64,000 bases of DNA from Mytilinidion resinicola (GCF_010093595.1 NW_022985445.1:1337787-1401786), one strand, 5' to 3'. Numbered from the stretch's first letter, positions 9,574 to 21,287 are shown. Numbers and translations are program-made. The notes: a model not told the origin generated them from the letters alone.

Positions 9574-12500
9574 GTGATGGCCTCACGAAGCTCGCGTGGG
9601 CGCCCCTCGACATCACTCACATCAGCTTCAACCTCGTATCCCTCCTATCTGTACGCTGACAATACAGGCACGACTTCTCGTCCGAGGACTAGTCGCAGGA
9701 GCAATGGTCGACCCGGAACTGGACGCCCAAGAACTGGCGCCTCAACTATTGCTAGAGTCGAGGCCCAGCAAGTTGTTTGTGCTGTGAGCGAGTCTCGTGG
9801 CATCTCCCCGACGGTTGGCCTTGCATTCGTCAATCTCGACACCGGAGAGGCAGTATTGTGCCAAATTTGCGACAGTCAAACTTACGTGAGAACGATCCAC
9901 AAGCTGAGAGTCTACGGCCCTTCTGAGATATTGATTGTGACTACGGCGGCTAGTCCCAAGTCAAAGCTCTTCTCAATCATCGAGGAGAATCTGGAAGTCC
10001 TCGACAGCAAGATAACTCTTCTGGATCGTCGGTACTGGGCTGAATCAACTGGCTTGGAGTACATTCAGCAGCTTGCTTTCAAGGAAGATGTTGAGGCTAT
10101 CAAGATTTCCGTCGGAGGCAACTATTTCGCAGTTTGCTGTACTGCAGCCGTGAGTCGCACGAGACCTCAATTAGACTCTTTCTTACTGAGTCTTCATTTC
10201 CAGGTTCTCAAGTACATCGAGCTTGGACTCACGAAGACATTTCCCTATCACTCTCTCAGAATCAAGTATGAACCCTCAGAAGGTTCCATGATGATCGACG
10301 TATCCACCATATATGCTCTTGAACTAATTCAAAATCTTCAAACGCCGAAATCTCGAGACTGCCTCTTCGGCCTGCTTAACGAGACATTGACGCCGATGGG
10401 ATCGAGGCTCCTCCGCAGCAACATCCTCCAACCACTAACGGACCCAGAGACACTCAACACTCGCTATGATGCATTGGAAGAGCTGACAACGAAAGAGGAG
10501 ATGTTCTACTCTACGAAAGCTGGTGTGGATAGTTCTATGATGCCCTTCTTACAATGACTAACCTGTTCACAGCACTGAAATCGTTCCTCGATGCTGACAA
10601 GATATTGACTGCCGTAACGACGCCTCCACTGCTCGTAGGGAGCCAATATTGATATCGTGTCTAGCTTATCATCATCCCGAAAGAACCGAATCTACAGCAT
10701 ACTGAGCAATCGGTCAACAATATCATCATGCTCAAGCAGTTCGTCAACTCGGTCAATCCCATCTACGAGGCCTTGACTGGAGCCAGGTGCACTATGCTGG
10801 TCAACATACGCGAGGTATGAAACGTTGAAATGAGTTCTTCACAGCTCTGACATTCAGAAAAGCTCTGTGCTCCCGAAAATGTTCTTCAGGTTCAGCGCCT
10901 CGTTGATGCCGTAATCAACGAAAATACGACATATGCAGGTCAGCCACTCGAGCTAAGGAATCAACGCACGTACGCTGTTAAGGTATGAGCCTTTAAAGAT
11001 TGTGTCAGGATTTTGGAGCTGATCCTGCGCTAGTCGGGCGTTAATGGACTTCTCGATGTTGCCCGAACTACATACAAGGAAGCCATGGAAGACGCTTACC
11101 AGCACTCTACAGAGTTGAGCGGTACGTCTGGCTTTTGAGACTGTTCGATTCTTCACGGTCGCTTACCATAGTCACAGAGGAGTACGATCTCCCCCTTGAA
11201 CTCAAATACGACAACGCTCGCCAATTTTACATCCGGATCGCAGCTTCTGAGCTCGAGCAGCGCCCTTTGCCGCCAGTGTTCACCAACGTCTTTCGCAAGA
11301 AGAACATGTTTGAATGTCAGACCCTGGAGCTGATGAAACGCAATCAAAAGGCAGGGCAAACTAATCCGTATGGCACCTTCACGCACTAATAAATCGATAG
11401 ATTACCACTTCTCACCAAGAAGTGCTTCTAATGAGTATGGTCTGTGACTGTCATCCTCTACTATCGCTAAACCTCACTAGGCGACGAAGCTGTTCAAGAT
11501 CTAATAACGGCGGTTCGAGAGCAGATGTCAATCCTCTTCAAAATATGTGAGAGTATTGCAATGCTGGATATGGTAGTCGACTCTTCTGTGTTGCAAGACG
11601 TGTCATTGATGACAATGACAGGTTTCGTCCTTTGCTCACACAGCTACAAGCCAAGACTATGGTAAGTGCTTGTCTGGTCATGCAAAGTATTTGGCTAACA
11701 CATCACAGTTCGTCCTCAGATTACTGACACGTTGGCAATCAAATCTGGTCGCCATCCAATTCGGGAAAAACTTCAACATACCAAATTCATCCCTAACGAC
11801 GTCTATGCTACTCAGCAGACAAGATTTCAGGTTATTACAGGTACGTAGTCTTGCTCCGTAGATCGTATGCCACTGGCTAACTCTCCTCTTTCTCCATAGG
11901 CTGCAATATGAGTGGTGAGTTTGGTTTCTATTACCGGTGGGTAGTATTGATCTTAATGGTTTAGGGAAGAGCACCTACATTCGATCGATCGCTCTCATGG
12001 CCGTCATGGCACAAATAGGAAGCTTGTAGGTGTCTGAGGCTTTTTGGAGAAGACTGTCTTAATCTGCAACTAGTGTTCCGGCACAATACGCTTCATTCCC
12101 GATCCTGCATCAGCTTTTCGCTCGAGTCTCCATGGACGACAGCATCGAAGCCAATGTGTCCACATTTGCTGCTGAGATGAGAGAGACTGCTTTCATTCTA
12201 CGCAACATTGATCGCCGAAGCATGTGCGTTCGCATCACATCGCCGAAACTCAGATCTCCTGACATTTGACATAGGGCTATCATCGATGAACTTGGTCGAG
12301 GCACTAGTACGAGAGACGGCATCGCTATTGCTCTAGCTATTGCAGAGGCTCTTGTTGAGAGCAGAGTTCGTGCACCGGGTGTTGTTTACGCGCCCTTGTA
12401 CTGACTGACTTGTAGGCATTGGTATGGTTTGCGACACACTTTCGCGATCTAGCTACGATCATGGCAGAGCGGAACGGAGTCATAAGCCTGCACCTTGCCG

Positions 12501-13035
12501 TTGAGGTTCGAAAGCCCGACAAGAACATTAGACCTGTCACTAACTCCAGAAGATTACCGAGAACGATGCAATGACAATGCTCTACAAAATAGCCGAAGGT
12601 GCTGTCCAAGAATCCCACTACGGCCTTGCTCTCGCTCGCGTCGTACCTCTTCCACTGGGAGTCCTCGAACACGCCGAAGTCGTCGCGCAGAAGCTCGAGA
12701 ATAACATCCTCAGGCGCAAGAAAACCTCCGCCGCTGTCATCCGCGAGCGACGCCGTAAGCTGATCCTTAACCTTAAGGAGCATCTCGTCCAGGCTCAGAA
12801 CGGAACTATGCAAGGCGATGTTCTGGCGGCGTGGTTGAAGGAACTCCAGAGGGAATTTGTAGTCAGGATGACGGCGATTGATGAGCAGGCGGCACAGGCC
12901 GAGACAGAAGAGGACAGCGAGGATGAGGGACGGCCTGGTAGTCACGATGGGGAGAGCGCTCAGAGGGAACGGTCGGTCATCACGGTGGAAGAGGAAAGTG
13001 AGACGGTGTCCACGGGCGAAACGATGTCGGAGTGA
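9574..13035 (+). CDS. MSH4: MutS homologue MSH4 (meiotic crossover factor)
   Basis: I resolved 17 exons giving 887 residues: 9574-10149, 10204-10522, 10573-10613, 10665-10814, 10863-10982, 11034-11121, 11172-11350, 11401-11434, 11481-11572, 11622-11661, 11709-11840, 11900-11914, 11965-12025, 12074-12223, 12275-12365, 12416-12505, 12550-13035. The core holds MutS domains II-III, the clamp and the ATPase: Walker A reads TGCNMSGKST as in yeast Msh4 (Cys where other MutS proteins have Pro), Walker B is [12 protein letters not shown], and FATHFRD follows. It lacks the N-terminal mismatch-recognition domain, as expected for MSH4. MSH4 pairs with MSH5 to stabilise Holliday junctions for crossovers. 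Unusual points: intron 11351-11400 has a GC donor; exon 11900-11914 is only 15 nt; intron 10815-10862 uses an AAAAG acceptor. The acidic C-terminal tail is long. Confidence 0.95.
11351..11400 (+). other. GC-AG intron in MSH4
   Basis: The exon ends CAAAAG and the intron starts GCAGGG, ending ATCGATAG, with an ACTAAT branch. The reading frame across this junction restores the conserved MSH4 stretch LELMKRNQKITTSHQEVLLM. No GT donor nearby preserves the frame. Confidence 0.8.
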
Positions 13036-13728
13036 ACTACGCTATTGAAGATGGTGGCTGTTCGGGCCCGTCTCAGCGCTTTGGGGAGTATTCTTCTTTG
13101 GAGGCCCGCCACGAGAGGTTCTGCAGTTATTGTCGATTGACTGATTTCGTTTCGCATGACCCCTCTTCGAGGCGTGGCGTGTTGTTGCTGTGGGTAAGGG
13201 GTGCTGATGCTGACGATCCAGGCGTCGAGGATTTGTCTTTTTGCTTTCTCAAATCCTATCTGGTATGGTACTATATTACAGTAATTTAAGCCCAGAATCT
13301 AAAATCTCAACACTTATCCGCTGAGTTCATGAGTTGAGCTAGCCATTTAGGAGGCGGTGGTTTGCAAGATCTCTTGTAGGGCCTTATGAGTTTAATGGTT
13401 GATGCTGAGACAAGACCATGGATGATGACCTTAACGTGAAGACTGTGATAGGGACAATTCCAATATCCACTGTGAACTAGACATGCTTTGCAGCTTATTG
13501 CGGTGCAGTAACTATGCATTGATACCGCGTAGTGAATATCAACTAACATCTGGCACCTACAATGCTGAACTAACGTGGAGGCGTAGTGCTAAATTCGCTG
13601 ATGTGGAGAGAAGACTGAAAGTGGGAACAAATTTCATGCCCCGGTCGCTTAGCTTGACAGATTTCTATCCACCCCTCATTTTTTAAGGATATATAGTTAG
13701 AATTATTTTTTGCCGGGAACCCAAAAAC
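13036..13728. other. Intergenic region between MSH4 and the tRNA gene
   Basis: Contains the MSH4 3' flank. Small frames at 13307-13549 (-) and 13483-13686 (+) overlap antisense and look random. An AT-rich block (13680-13712) directly precedes the tRNA, which is common upstream of Pol III genes. Confidence 0.5.
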
Positions 13729-13764
13729 GGCCACGTGGCCCAATGGCAAGGCGCTTGACTACGA

Positions 13765-13773
13765 TCAGTCGAA
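13765..13773 (+). other. Canonical tRNA intron (position 37/38)
   Basis: Nine bases directly 3' of the base after the ACG anticodon. Removing them restores a 7-nt anticodon loop and the CTTGA/TCAAG stem. The boundary could shift by one base because flanking A residues are equivalent. Confidence 0.75.
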
Positions 13774-13791
13774 ATCAAGAGATTCCAGGTT

Positions 13792-13847
13792 GTAAGTAGC
13801 ATCTTCTGTGTGCGTCAAAGATTATATCACTAACAGCTTCGTCGTAG
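13792..13847 (+). other. Spliceosomal-type intron inside the tRNA T loop
   Basis: The 56-nt insert starts with GTAAGT, contains the branch-type sequence TCACTAAC 14 bases before its end, and stops with GTCGTAG. These are the same signals, and the same length, as the mRNA introns of neighbouring genes. Precise removal joins GGTT to CGACC and restores the universal T loop and B box. Confidence 0.8.
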
Positions 13848-13877
13848 CGACCCCTGGCGTGGTCATATCTCATTTTC

Positions 13878-13893
13878 TTTTTGTCCTTTTTTT
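13878..13893 (+). terminator. Pol III terminator (T runs)
   Basis: Runs of five and seven T residues follow the tRNA within 30 bases, as expected for Pol III termination. Confidence 0.6.
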
Positions 13894-14718
13894 ATCCCTT
13901 TTTGCACCAGGGTACATTCTTCCATCGAGAGAAACTAGCTGGTGATTATCAGACACCACGAATAGCGTCACGCTCCGATTTTTGATTCCCCGGCTCACTG
14001 CTGATGCAGGCAACCTTAAACCGTGACATTGTCATCTGGAGTCCTTCGAGATGCCTCGTGGCCAGAACCTACCGATGGACTTGACATACAAGCGCAGTCA
14101 AGAGTCGCCACTCTTCTATTTGGCTCGAGCAATCAACTCTGCTCGAACCACCCGACCGTCTAACGCGATATTGGTGTTTACCATCTCAAGTTCCTCGCAT
14201 GTTCCTTACAATTCCTGCTATCGTTGGCTATGCTCTCATTGCGCCACGCAAGCGACTCAGGTCTAGCAATCATTCTGGTATCGCTTCACCTCACACTTAC
14301 TCAAGTTTGATTGTGATACAGCTCGGAGATAGGCGCACAAGCAAGCAGCCGCATGTCACATACCGAACTCGAAATCGTGTTTGCTCTGAACCATACCACT
14401 CCTGATTCTAAAGTAAAGTCTTTCCACCGCTCCTCAACCACGAATGCTGCTGCAAAGGCGTCTTCAGATCTCACCGCCACCATTTGTTTGTCTGTATGCA
14501 ATCCAGTTCAGCAGTCACCGTGCGGTGCCAGTGGTTAAACATACAGCAGCAAATAAATATCTCCCAGCCCTCAGTTCATGGACGCATCTAGTTTTTCAAG
14601 TGCCTGGTGTCCTTCAAACTCGGTGACGGTTCGACGTCTTGCAGCCAAACCTTGAGTAAACACTATACAGCTCAGACTCCCTTCATTTCTCGTTTCTTTC
14701 TTTCTTTCTTTCTTGACA
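13894..14718. other. Intergenic region with a TTTC microsatellite
   Basis: No recognisable gene. A (TTTC)n tract of about six units lies at 14693-14715, immediately before the ATG of the small gene at 14719. Short frames at 14051-14266 and 14353-14538 overlap antisense frames and show no family features. Confidence 0.45.
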
Positions 14719-15208
14719 ATGCCTTCTTGTGGGCTACCTGGCTGCCCGTGCCCAAACCATCATCACAACCTCTTTCCATTTATCGGACATCACGTTCCAC
14801 ACCATGCTTTATTAGCTCCTCCTGGATGGAGACATAGGTGCGAATGGTGTGACCTCTGGCGAGAATACTATCCTGAAATCGTATGTATTCCTGATTTTCA
14901 GATTATCTGGCTTAAAACAGTTCCGATATTGAGCGCTATCGCAGAGATTTGATCCTTGCAAGGAAGTCGTGCGTGCATACAATCAAATTCATCAGTGGTT
15001 CAGGGGCAGGTCACCTTGGAGCGAACACACGGTATCAGTCAAGGTCGACCATTTGGCTGATCTCATCTTGAGCCTCTACAATATGAGCCCAATGACGATG
15101 CCATGGAGGATTGACATCTACAACCCTTTGAGGGCTATCGCGTCAGAGGTGATGATTGGACCTCAGCAGCCGTTTTTCAACAACACGCCGGCTCTTCTCC
15201 CATTTTGA
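14719..15208 (+). CDS. Small Cys/His-containing hypothetical protein
   Basis: The model joins 14719-14880 and 14945-15208 across a 64-nt intron (GTATGT donor, CGCAG acceptor), giving 141 residues. I do not recognise a family. The N-terminus is Cys/His/Pro rich (MPSCGLPGCPCPNHHHN, then HHVPHH and CEWCD), which could bind a metal; the second exon is ordinary amphipathic sequence (EVVRAYNQIHQWF, LADLILSLYNMSP). There is no signal peptide or membrane segment. The continuity of plausible protein over the junction and the strong splice signals are the only support. An alternative acceptor at 14920 would soon reach a stop. Confidence 0.5.
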
Positions 15209-15542
15209 GGTCTTTCCTATCCGTGGAAATGGCATGTGCTTCTCAGGGGGTGCGTCTATCTGGGATCCTTTCGAGCTATTTTTGGGCATCCGAGGCGTTG
15301 AGACAGGACAGTAAACTGAATACAAGAGCTTCGTGACTATAGCTTAGATAGGTGTCGAGTCTTACAGTAATAGATGAGAACTGTCTCTAATACCCTTTGT
15401 ATGATTTTCAAAGTGTCTCGCAGGATGTAGTCATGTGACCTGGTGACGCGCTGCGCTTTAAGATTCGCGTCGTCTTCCCAGAACATCAACCGGCGAACTT
15501 CCCCGTGCCGCAGTTACCACCCAACGCCAGCGGTTCGCAAAG
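15209..15542. other. Spacer before MSH3
   Basis: 334 bases with the 3' flank of the small gene and the MSH3 promoter. No TATA box or other element is evident. Confidence 0.5.
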
Positions 15543-18500
15543 ATGGCCCCACCGAAAAGCTCATCGCAGCCTACATCGTCTCAGTCAAAGAAACAGCAAT
15601 CAATATCGAGCTTCTTCACCCCCAAAGCTTCTGCGACGCCCAAACCTACCACCGCCCCAAAGCCATCGACCGTCTCTCCGCCGCCCGCCAACGAGTCGAG
15701 AAACGACGCGTCGACTGTGAGCTCCGACGAAGATGATGTTGTAATACCACAAAAGATCCCATCTCGAAGGAAGCGGATACCAAACGAGGAAGATGAGGAG
15801 GATCTGTCTCCTGCACCTAAGAAATCACGACAGACTGTCAGTGAAAGAAACAAGATCAACGCAAGAAACGGGATCGTAGCCGATGAATCTACGGGTGACC
15901 GGAATTCGCTAGGCCAAACGTCCGCCGCGGGTCTTAATGCAGCGAAACGACCTGAAGCCTTAGCTAGGACCTCCAAATACATATTTTCTAGCTCTCCAGT
16001 TCAAGATGAGAATGAGGAAGAAGATACCCTGGAAGATCGGAAGCATAAAGAAAAGCTACATGAACGATTTGTCAAGCGATTGGGCAGGCCGGACAGCATT
16101 GCGGAAATCAAGCGGCGGAACAACTTCATATCAGAGGAGACAGAGGAGCGAGGGCAGGGGCCAGAGGGCGAAGACGATGAGGAAGAAGAGGCGCCTCCGA
16201 AGCCTACGAAGGGAAAGAAGGGTGCTGCCGCAAAGAAGGCTGGCTCAAAGTTGACACCAATGGAGACACAATATCTAGAAATAAAAAACAAGCATCTGGA
16301 TGCTATCATTGTCATGGAGGTTGGATACAAGTTTAAATTCTTTGGAGAAGATGCAAGAATTGCCTCGAAGGAACTAGGCATTGTCTGCATTCCTGGAAAA
16401 TTCAGATATGATGAACGTACGTTTCAATTCCTATTTTCGCTCATGAATTCAATGATAGTCGTACTAATCTGAGTCAGATCCGTCCGAAGCTCATATCAAC
16501 CGGTTTGCCTCTGCGAGTTTTCCCGTGCATCGACTCCAGGTTCATGTCAAACGACTTGTCAAGGCCAATCACAAAGTTGGCGTTGTTCGTCAGATCGAAA
16601 CAGCAGCGCTGAAAGCAGCCGGAGATAATCGAAATGCCCCATTTGTGCGCAAACTCACGAATCTCTATACGAAAGGCACGTACGTTGATGACGTAGAAAC
16701 TCTGGAAGGACCCGATACGGCAGCCGGTGCTGCAGCACCCACCACTGGATACTTGCTATGTCTCACGGAGAGTAATGCCAAAGGATGGGGTACTGACGAA
16801 AAGGTCCAAGTGGGCATCATTGCTGTTCAGCCTGCTACCGGCGATATCATTTACGATGACTTCGAAGATGGCTTTATGAGGAGTGAGATTGAGACTCGAC
16901 TCCTTCACATTGCTCCGTGTGAGTTCTTGATTGTAGGAGATCTATCAAAAGCCACGAACAAGCTCATCCAACACCTTGCTGCAAGTAAGACGAACGTCTT
17001 CGGGGATAGAGCCAGAGTCGAACGAGTTGAGAAACCGAAGACGATGGCTGCGCAGTCTTACAGTCACATTACCAATTTCTACGCTGGTAAAGTGAGAGAA
17101 GGCGTTGACGCCAGTTCTGATAGCAAAAGGGCCATTCTCGACCAGTCCCATCAGCTCTCCGAGCATGTAACTATATGCCTCTCCGCAATGATCACTCACA
17201 TGAGTGAGTATGGACTGGAGCACGTTTTTGATCTCACAAAATACTTCCAGCCGTTCAGCGCACGATCACACATGCTCCTTAACGGAAACACTCTGTCGAG
17301 TCTAGAGATCTATCAAAATCAGACAGACCACACAGAGAAGGGTAGCTTATTCTGGACCATGGACAGGACGAGAACTCGATTCGGACGCCGACTGCTCAGG
17401 AACTGGGTAGGCCGGCCACTGCTCGACAAAACCCGACTAGAACAGCGGATCGAGGCCGTTGAAGAGCTGAAGGATGGTGAAAACACCGTTCGCGTTGATA
17501 AGTTGAAACATCTCTTCAGAAATATCAAAGCCGATCTTGAGAAAGTTCTGATCCGCATCTATTACAAAAAGTGCACCCGATCCGAGCTTCTTGGGACGCT
17601 TCAGATACTTCAACGAATCGCCAATGAGTACGCGCATGTGGACACTCCTGACAAGGCTGGATTCTCATCCGCTTTGATCAATGATGCCATTGCAAATCTA
17701 CCGAAGATATCTGATGACGTTGTCAGCTTTCTAGAGAAGATCAACCCGCAAGCAGCAAAGGATGACGACAAGTACTCTTTCTTCCGCGAGGAACACGAAA
17801 CAGATGACATAATGGAACGTAAAATGGGAATTGCAGCCGTCGAGCACGAGCTTAACGAGCACCGCTCGGTAGCGGCCCCAAAGATCAAGAAGGGAAAAGT
17901 TGACTATGTTACAGTATCCGGCATTGAATATCTCATCGAGGTCAAAAACAACGAGATTAAGAACGTCCCTGCATCGTGGGCTAAGATCAGTGGAACTAAG
18001 GCAGTGTCTCGATTTCACACTCCGGAAGTTGTCAAAATGATACGGGAGCGTGACCAACACAAGGAGGCCCTCGCTGCCGCCTGCGATGCCGCCTTCCTCT
18101 CTCTCCTCGACGAGATCGCAGCAAAGTACCAGACTCTCCGCGACTGCGTCCATGCCCTCGCGACCCTGGACGCACTCCTCTCTCTCGCAGCACTTGCCTC
18201 GCAACCTGGCTACGTCAAGCCATCCTTCACTTCCGAAATTGAGCTTGACATCGTCGGCGGACGGCATCCAATGGTAGAGCAACTCCTCCTAGACTCCTAT
18301 GTGCCGAATCCGCTCTCTCTCCGTAACGACGGCACGCGCGCCCTGCTCATCACGGGGCCTAACATGGGTGGAAAGTCCTCCTACGTCCGCTCTGGCGCCC
18401 TCATCGCCATCATGGGCCAGATCGGCAGCTACGTCCCCGCCGAATCTGCCAAGCTTGGCATGCTCGATGCCGTCTTCACGCGCATGGGCGCCTTCGATAA

Positions 18501-19091
18501 CATGCTCAAGGGCGAGAGCACCTTCATGGTCGAGCTGTCTGAGACAGCGGATATCCTTAAGTCCGCCACCAAGCGTTCGCTCGTCATTCTTGACGAGCTT
18601 GGACGTGGCACAAGCACGTTCGACGGCGTAGCTATCGCGGAGGCGGTCCTGGACTATGTTGTTAGAGACATCCAGGCGTTGACGCTTTTCATTACACATT
18701 ATCAAAATATGAGCAGGATCGAAGAACGCTTTGCGGGGGAGCTGAAGAATGTGCATGTTAAGTTTGAGGAGAGTGGAGAAGGCGGGAAGGAAGTCGTGTT
18801 TCTGTACGAGGTCGGCGAGGGTGTCGCGCATCGGAGTTACGGGCTGAATGTTGCGAGGCTGGCGAAGGTCCCAGAGGGAGTCTTGGAGGTCGCAGGGGTC
18901 AAGAGTCGGGAGCTGGAGGCTCGGATGGGGGCTGAGAAGGTGGGAAATATGTGAGTTCAACCTTCTCTTTGTTGCGATGGTATATAACACGTTACTAACT
19001 GATTGTTAGGTCGCAGATTGTTCAAGGTTTTATGCAAAATGGCGGAGAGGAGAGTCTGGAGAGACTTGTCAAGGGAATTGAGCAGCTGTAA
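15543..19091 (+). CDS. MSH3: DNA mismatch repair protein MSH3
   Basis: Exons 15543-16416, 16478-18950 and 19010-19091 encode 1142 residues. Residues 17-24 (QQSISSFF) are a PCNA-binding PIP box, normal for MSH3 and MSH6. A charged linker of about 210 residues follows. The mismatch-binding domain I begins [18 protein letters not shown] and continues [22 protein letters not shown]3 has YK where MSH6 has its Phe-x-Glu wedge, which supports MSH3. The ATPase carries [12 protein letters not shown] (Walker A), [15 protein letters not shown] (Walker B) and FITHYQNM. The short last exon ends the helix-turn-helix ([13 protein letters not shown]), the MSH2 contact region. MutSbeta (MSH2-MSH3) repairs insertion-deletion loops in the nucleus. 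The gene converges on MSM1 with only 114 bases between stop codons. Confidence 0.96.
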
Positions 19092-19205
19092 CGGGCGTCT
19101 TACCACTGCAAAGGGTGTTCGGCATTGGGTGTTTGAAAAGGCATCTCAGGATTTTGTGTTATACGTGTTTGTAGGACTATGTTACAGAGTATAGTACATA
19201 TGGTA

Positions 19206-21287
19206 TTAGAGATCGCTATCGAGAGGCGGAAAGAGTGTGCCCTCCGCACCCTTTCCTAGTGGTACTTTGCTTACGCCGTAACTGGCATCTTTTCCCGGTT
19301 CTGCGTAATCGAAGGACCGATGTGCCTCGTCGACACCGAGCATATCGAGGAGCAGAGCAGATTTATTGGGCATGACTGGCTGTAGTAAGATGCCAGCAAC
19401 GCGTAAGCTTTCCGAGGATAGATAGATGATCGTATCCAACTCGAGTTCTACTTCTCCTTCCAACTTTTTGGCCAGAGTCCACGGACTCGAGTTCGAGAAG
19501 TACGCGTTTGTCTATACAAGATCAGTATCATATTCAGTTCGTCGAAAGAGAACCACTCACAGTTTGTATCAGTTGCACGATAGCCTGCACTGCGCCGCGA
19601 GCATCCAGCTGGTCCATGCGTTCTTGAACGGCCAGTTGTGTATTCTTGATGGCAACGTAATGGGTCCGTGCAGCGCTGTCTTCAAACTCGTTCTCGTCCG
19701 TGGCTGCGGCCCATCGCTTTACAGCACGGCCAATGTCCCAGCCTTTCCCTCTTGTCACACGGCTGGCTAGGTTTCCCAGGCTTCCATTCAATGCGTGCTT
19801 GTACCGGTCAATGATGTGGTAGTTGCTGTAATCAGCATCATCGACTACACCGCCATCGTGAGCGAGGTAGAACCGCATGACGTCTATACCGAAGCGATCG
19901 ATGGCGAAGAAGGGGTTTACGACGTTGCCGGTGGACTTTGCCATTTTTTCCTTGCCTAGTGTCCAATGCGCGTGGGTGAGGATGTGCTTTGGGAGCGGAA
20001 GGCCAAGAGCCATGAGGAAAGCCGGCCAGTAGATGCAGTGAAAACGAACAATATCCTTTCCAATGACCTGACAGTCGGCTGGCCAGCCTCCAGCCTGCTC
20101 CTCCCCAGGCGGCCACGGGTAGCCGGCTTTTGTGACATAGTTCATCAGCGCGTCGAGCCAGACGTATATGGTCTGGCTTTCATCTTCTGGAACCGGAATG
20201 CCCCAAGTGAGGCGGTCGGAGGGGCGCGAGATGGAAAGGTCGTCGAGTCCAGACTCGACGGCTTGGACGACCTCTTTCATGCGGTGCTCGGGAACTATCC
20301 ACTTGGGATTCTGCTTGTAGAAGTCGAGTAGTTGCTCCCTAAATGCCGACAGTTTGAAGTGGTAGTTTATCTCCGATGTCCACTCCACTTCTTTCCCGGT
20401 TTCAATTGAGATCTAGCCGAGTGTTAGCCAGTCCAGAGTGCAATTCCCGTGTCTCCGCCCACCATGATCTTCCGACCCGTTGCAGGCTCTAGATAGAGCT
20501 GTACCGCAGATTGAGGGTAGAATGTCTCATCGCTGACAGAGTACCAGCCCTCGTGCTTGGCTGTGTATATGTATCCGGCCTCCTGAAGCAGAAACCAGGC
20601 GTATTCCACAGCTTCTCGATGCTCTTTATCGGTCGTCCGGACGAAATGGTCGTTCAAGATCTCGGCTCTCAGCGCAAGGCTCTAGAAAGGGATCAGAAAA
20701 AGAAGTGTTGGGATAAATAGTCTTTGCTGCCTACTTTGAAGACTTCTGCGCCTTTGTCGCAGAACGGTTTTGGCTCCACGCCGGCTTTTGCGGAGGCTTG
20801 TTGTATCTACTACCAGATACGGAATCAGCATTGCTTTCTCATGCGGCTACTGTGAGTGAGCTAGGTCACCTTCATGCCATGTTCGTCTGTCCCGGTACAC
20901 AGTATTGCCCTTTTCCCCTGCAGAAGCTGCCATCGTTTATGGATGTCCGTGAGGACCATTGTGTAGAGGTGGCCGACATGCGGAGCTTACAACATCAGCA
21001 AGAGATCAACAGCTTTCCACAGGGGGCCTCATACCTGCATTGACATAGAAGATTGGAGTGGTAATGTAGTAAGGCTTCTCAGCGACCGGTGTCCGCATAG
21101 AGTACGGTCGAGCTGTAGTAGCACGAATTTTGCAGGACGCGCATGTCCATGGGGGCAATCGAGATGGATTCACTAGACTCTTCAATGGGGATGCGCTGTT
21201 CGAATTGAGGACTCGTAGACGCATCGTCACGTCGTTTGCTCGAAGCTTGTTGCTTGTCGTCCAAACACGCCATCGACTACCATACAA
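19206..21287 (-). CDS. MSM1: Mitochondrial methionyl-tRNA synthetase
   Basis: Exons 21035-21287, 20870-20985, 20735-20806, 20463-20681, 19561-20412 and 19206-19511 give 605 residues. The first 65 residues are Arg/Ser/Ala rich without acidic clusters, a likely mitochondrial presequence (start MYGSRWRVWTTSNKLRAN). The class I signature appears as APHVGHLYT (HIGH), the KMSKS loop as KEKMAKSTG, and the anticodon-binding helical domain follows. There is no C-terminal EMAP or GST-like extension, so this is the organellar rather than the cytosolic enzyme. It charges mitochondrial initiator and elongator tRNA-Met. All five introns preserve phase. No zinc-knuckle cysteines are seen in the connective peptide, as in the one-knuckle-lost mitochondrial type. 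Confidence 0.95.

Larger units (their letters stand above)
13729..13865 (+). tRNA. tRNA-Arg(ACG) with anticodon-loop intron and T-loop insertion
   Basis: The acceptor stem GGCCACG pairs with CGTGGTC (13858-13864), with discriminator A at 13865. The D arm lies in TGGCCCAATGGCAAGGCG, which also fits the A box. The anticodon stem is CTTGA/TCAAG around loop CTACGA-A, anticodon ACG at 13761-13763. A 9-nt insertion (13765-13773) sits at position 37/38, the canonical site of nuclear tRNA introns. The variable loop is AGATT. The T stem CCAGG/CCTGG encloses TT-CGACC, but 56 nt (13792-13847) interrupt it between T55 and C56. Without both insertions the molecule is a standard 72-nt tRNA. The second insertion breaks the B box, so Pol III transcription may be impaired. 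The gene could be a functional oddity or a recent pseudogene; all mature tRNA positions look intact. Confidence 0.85.
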
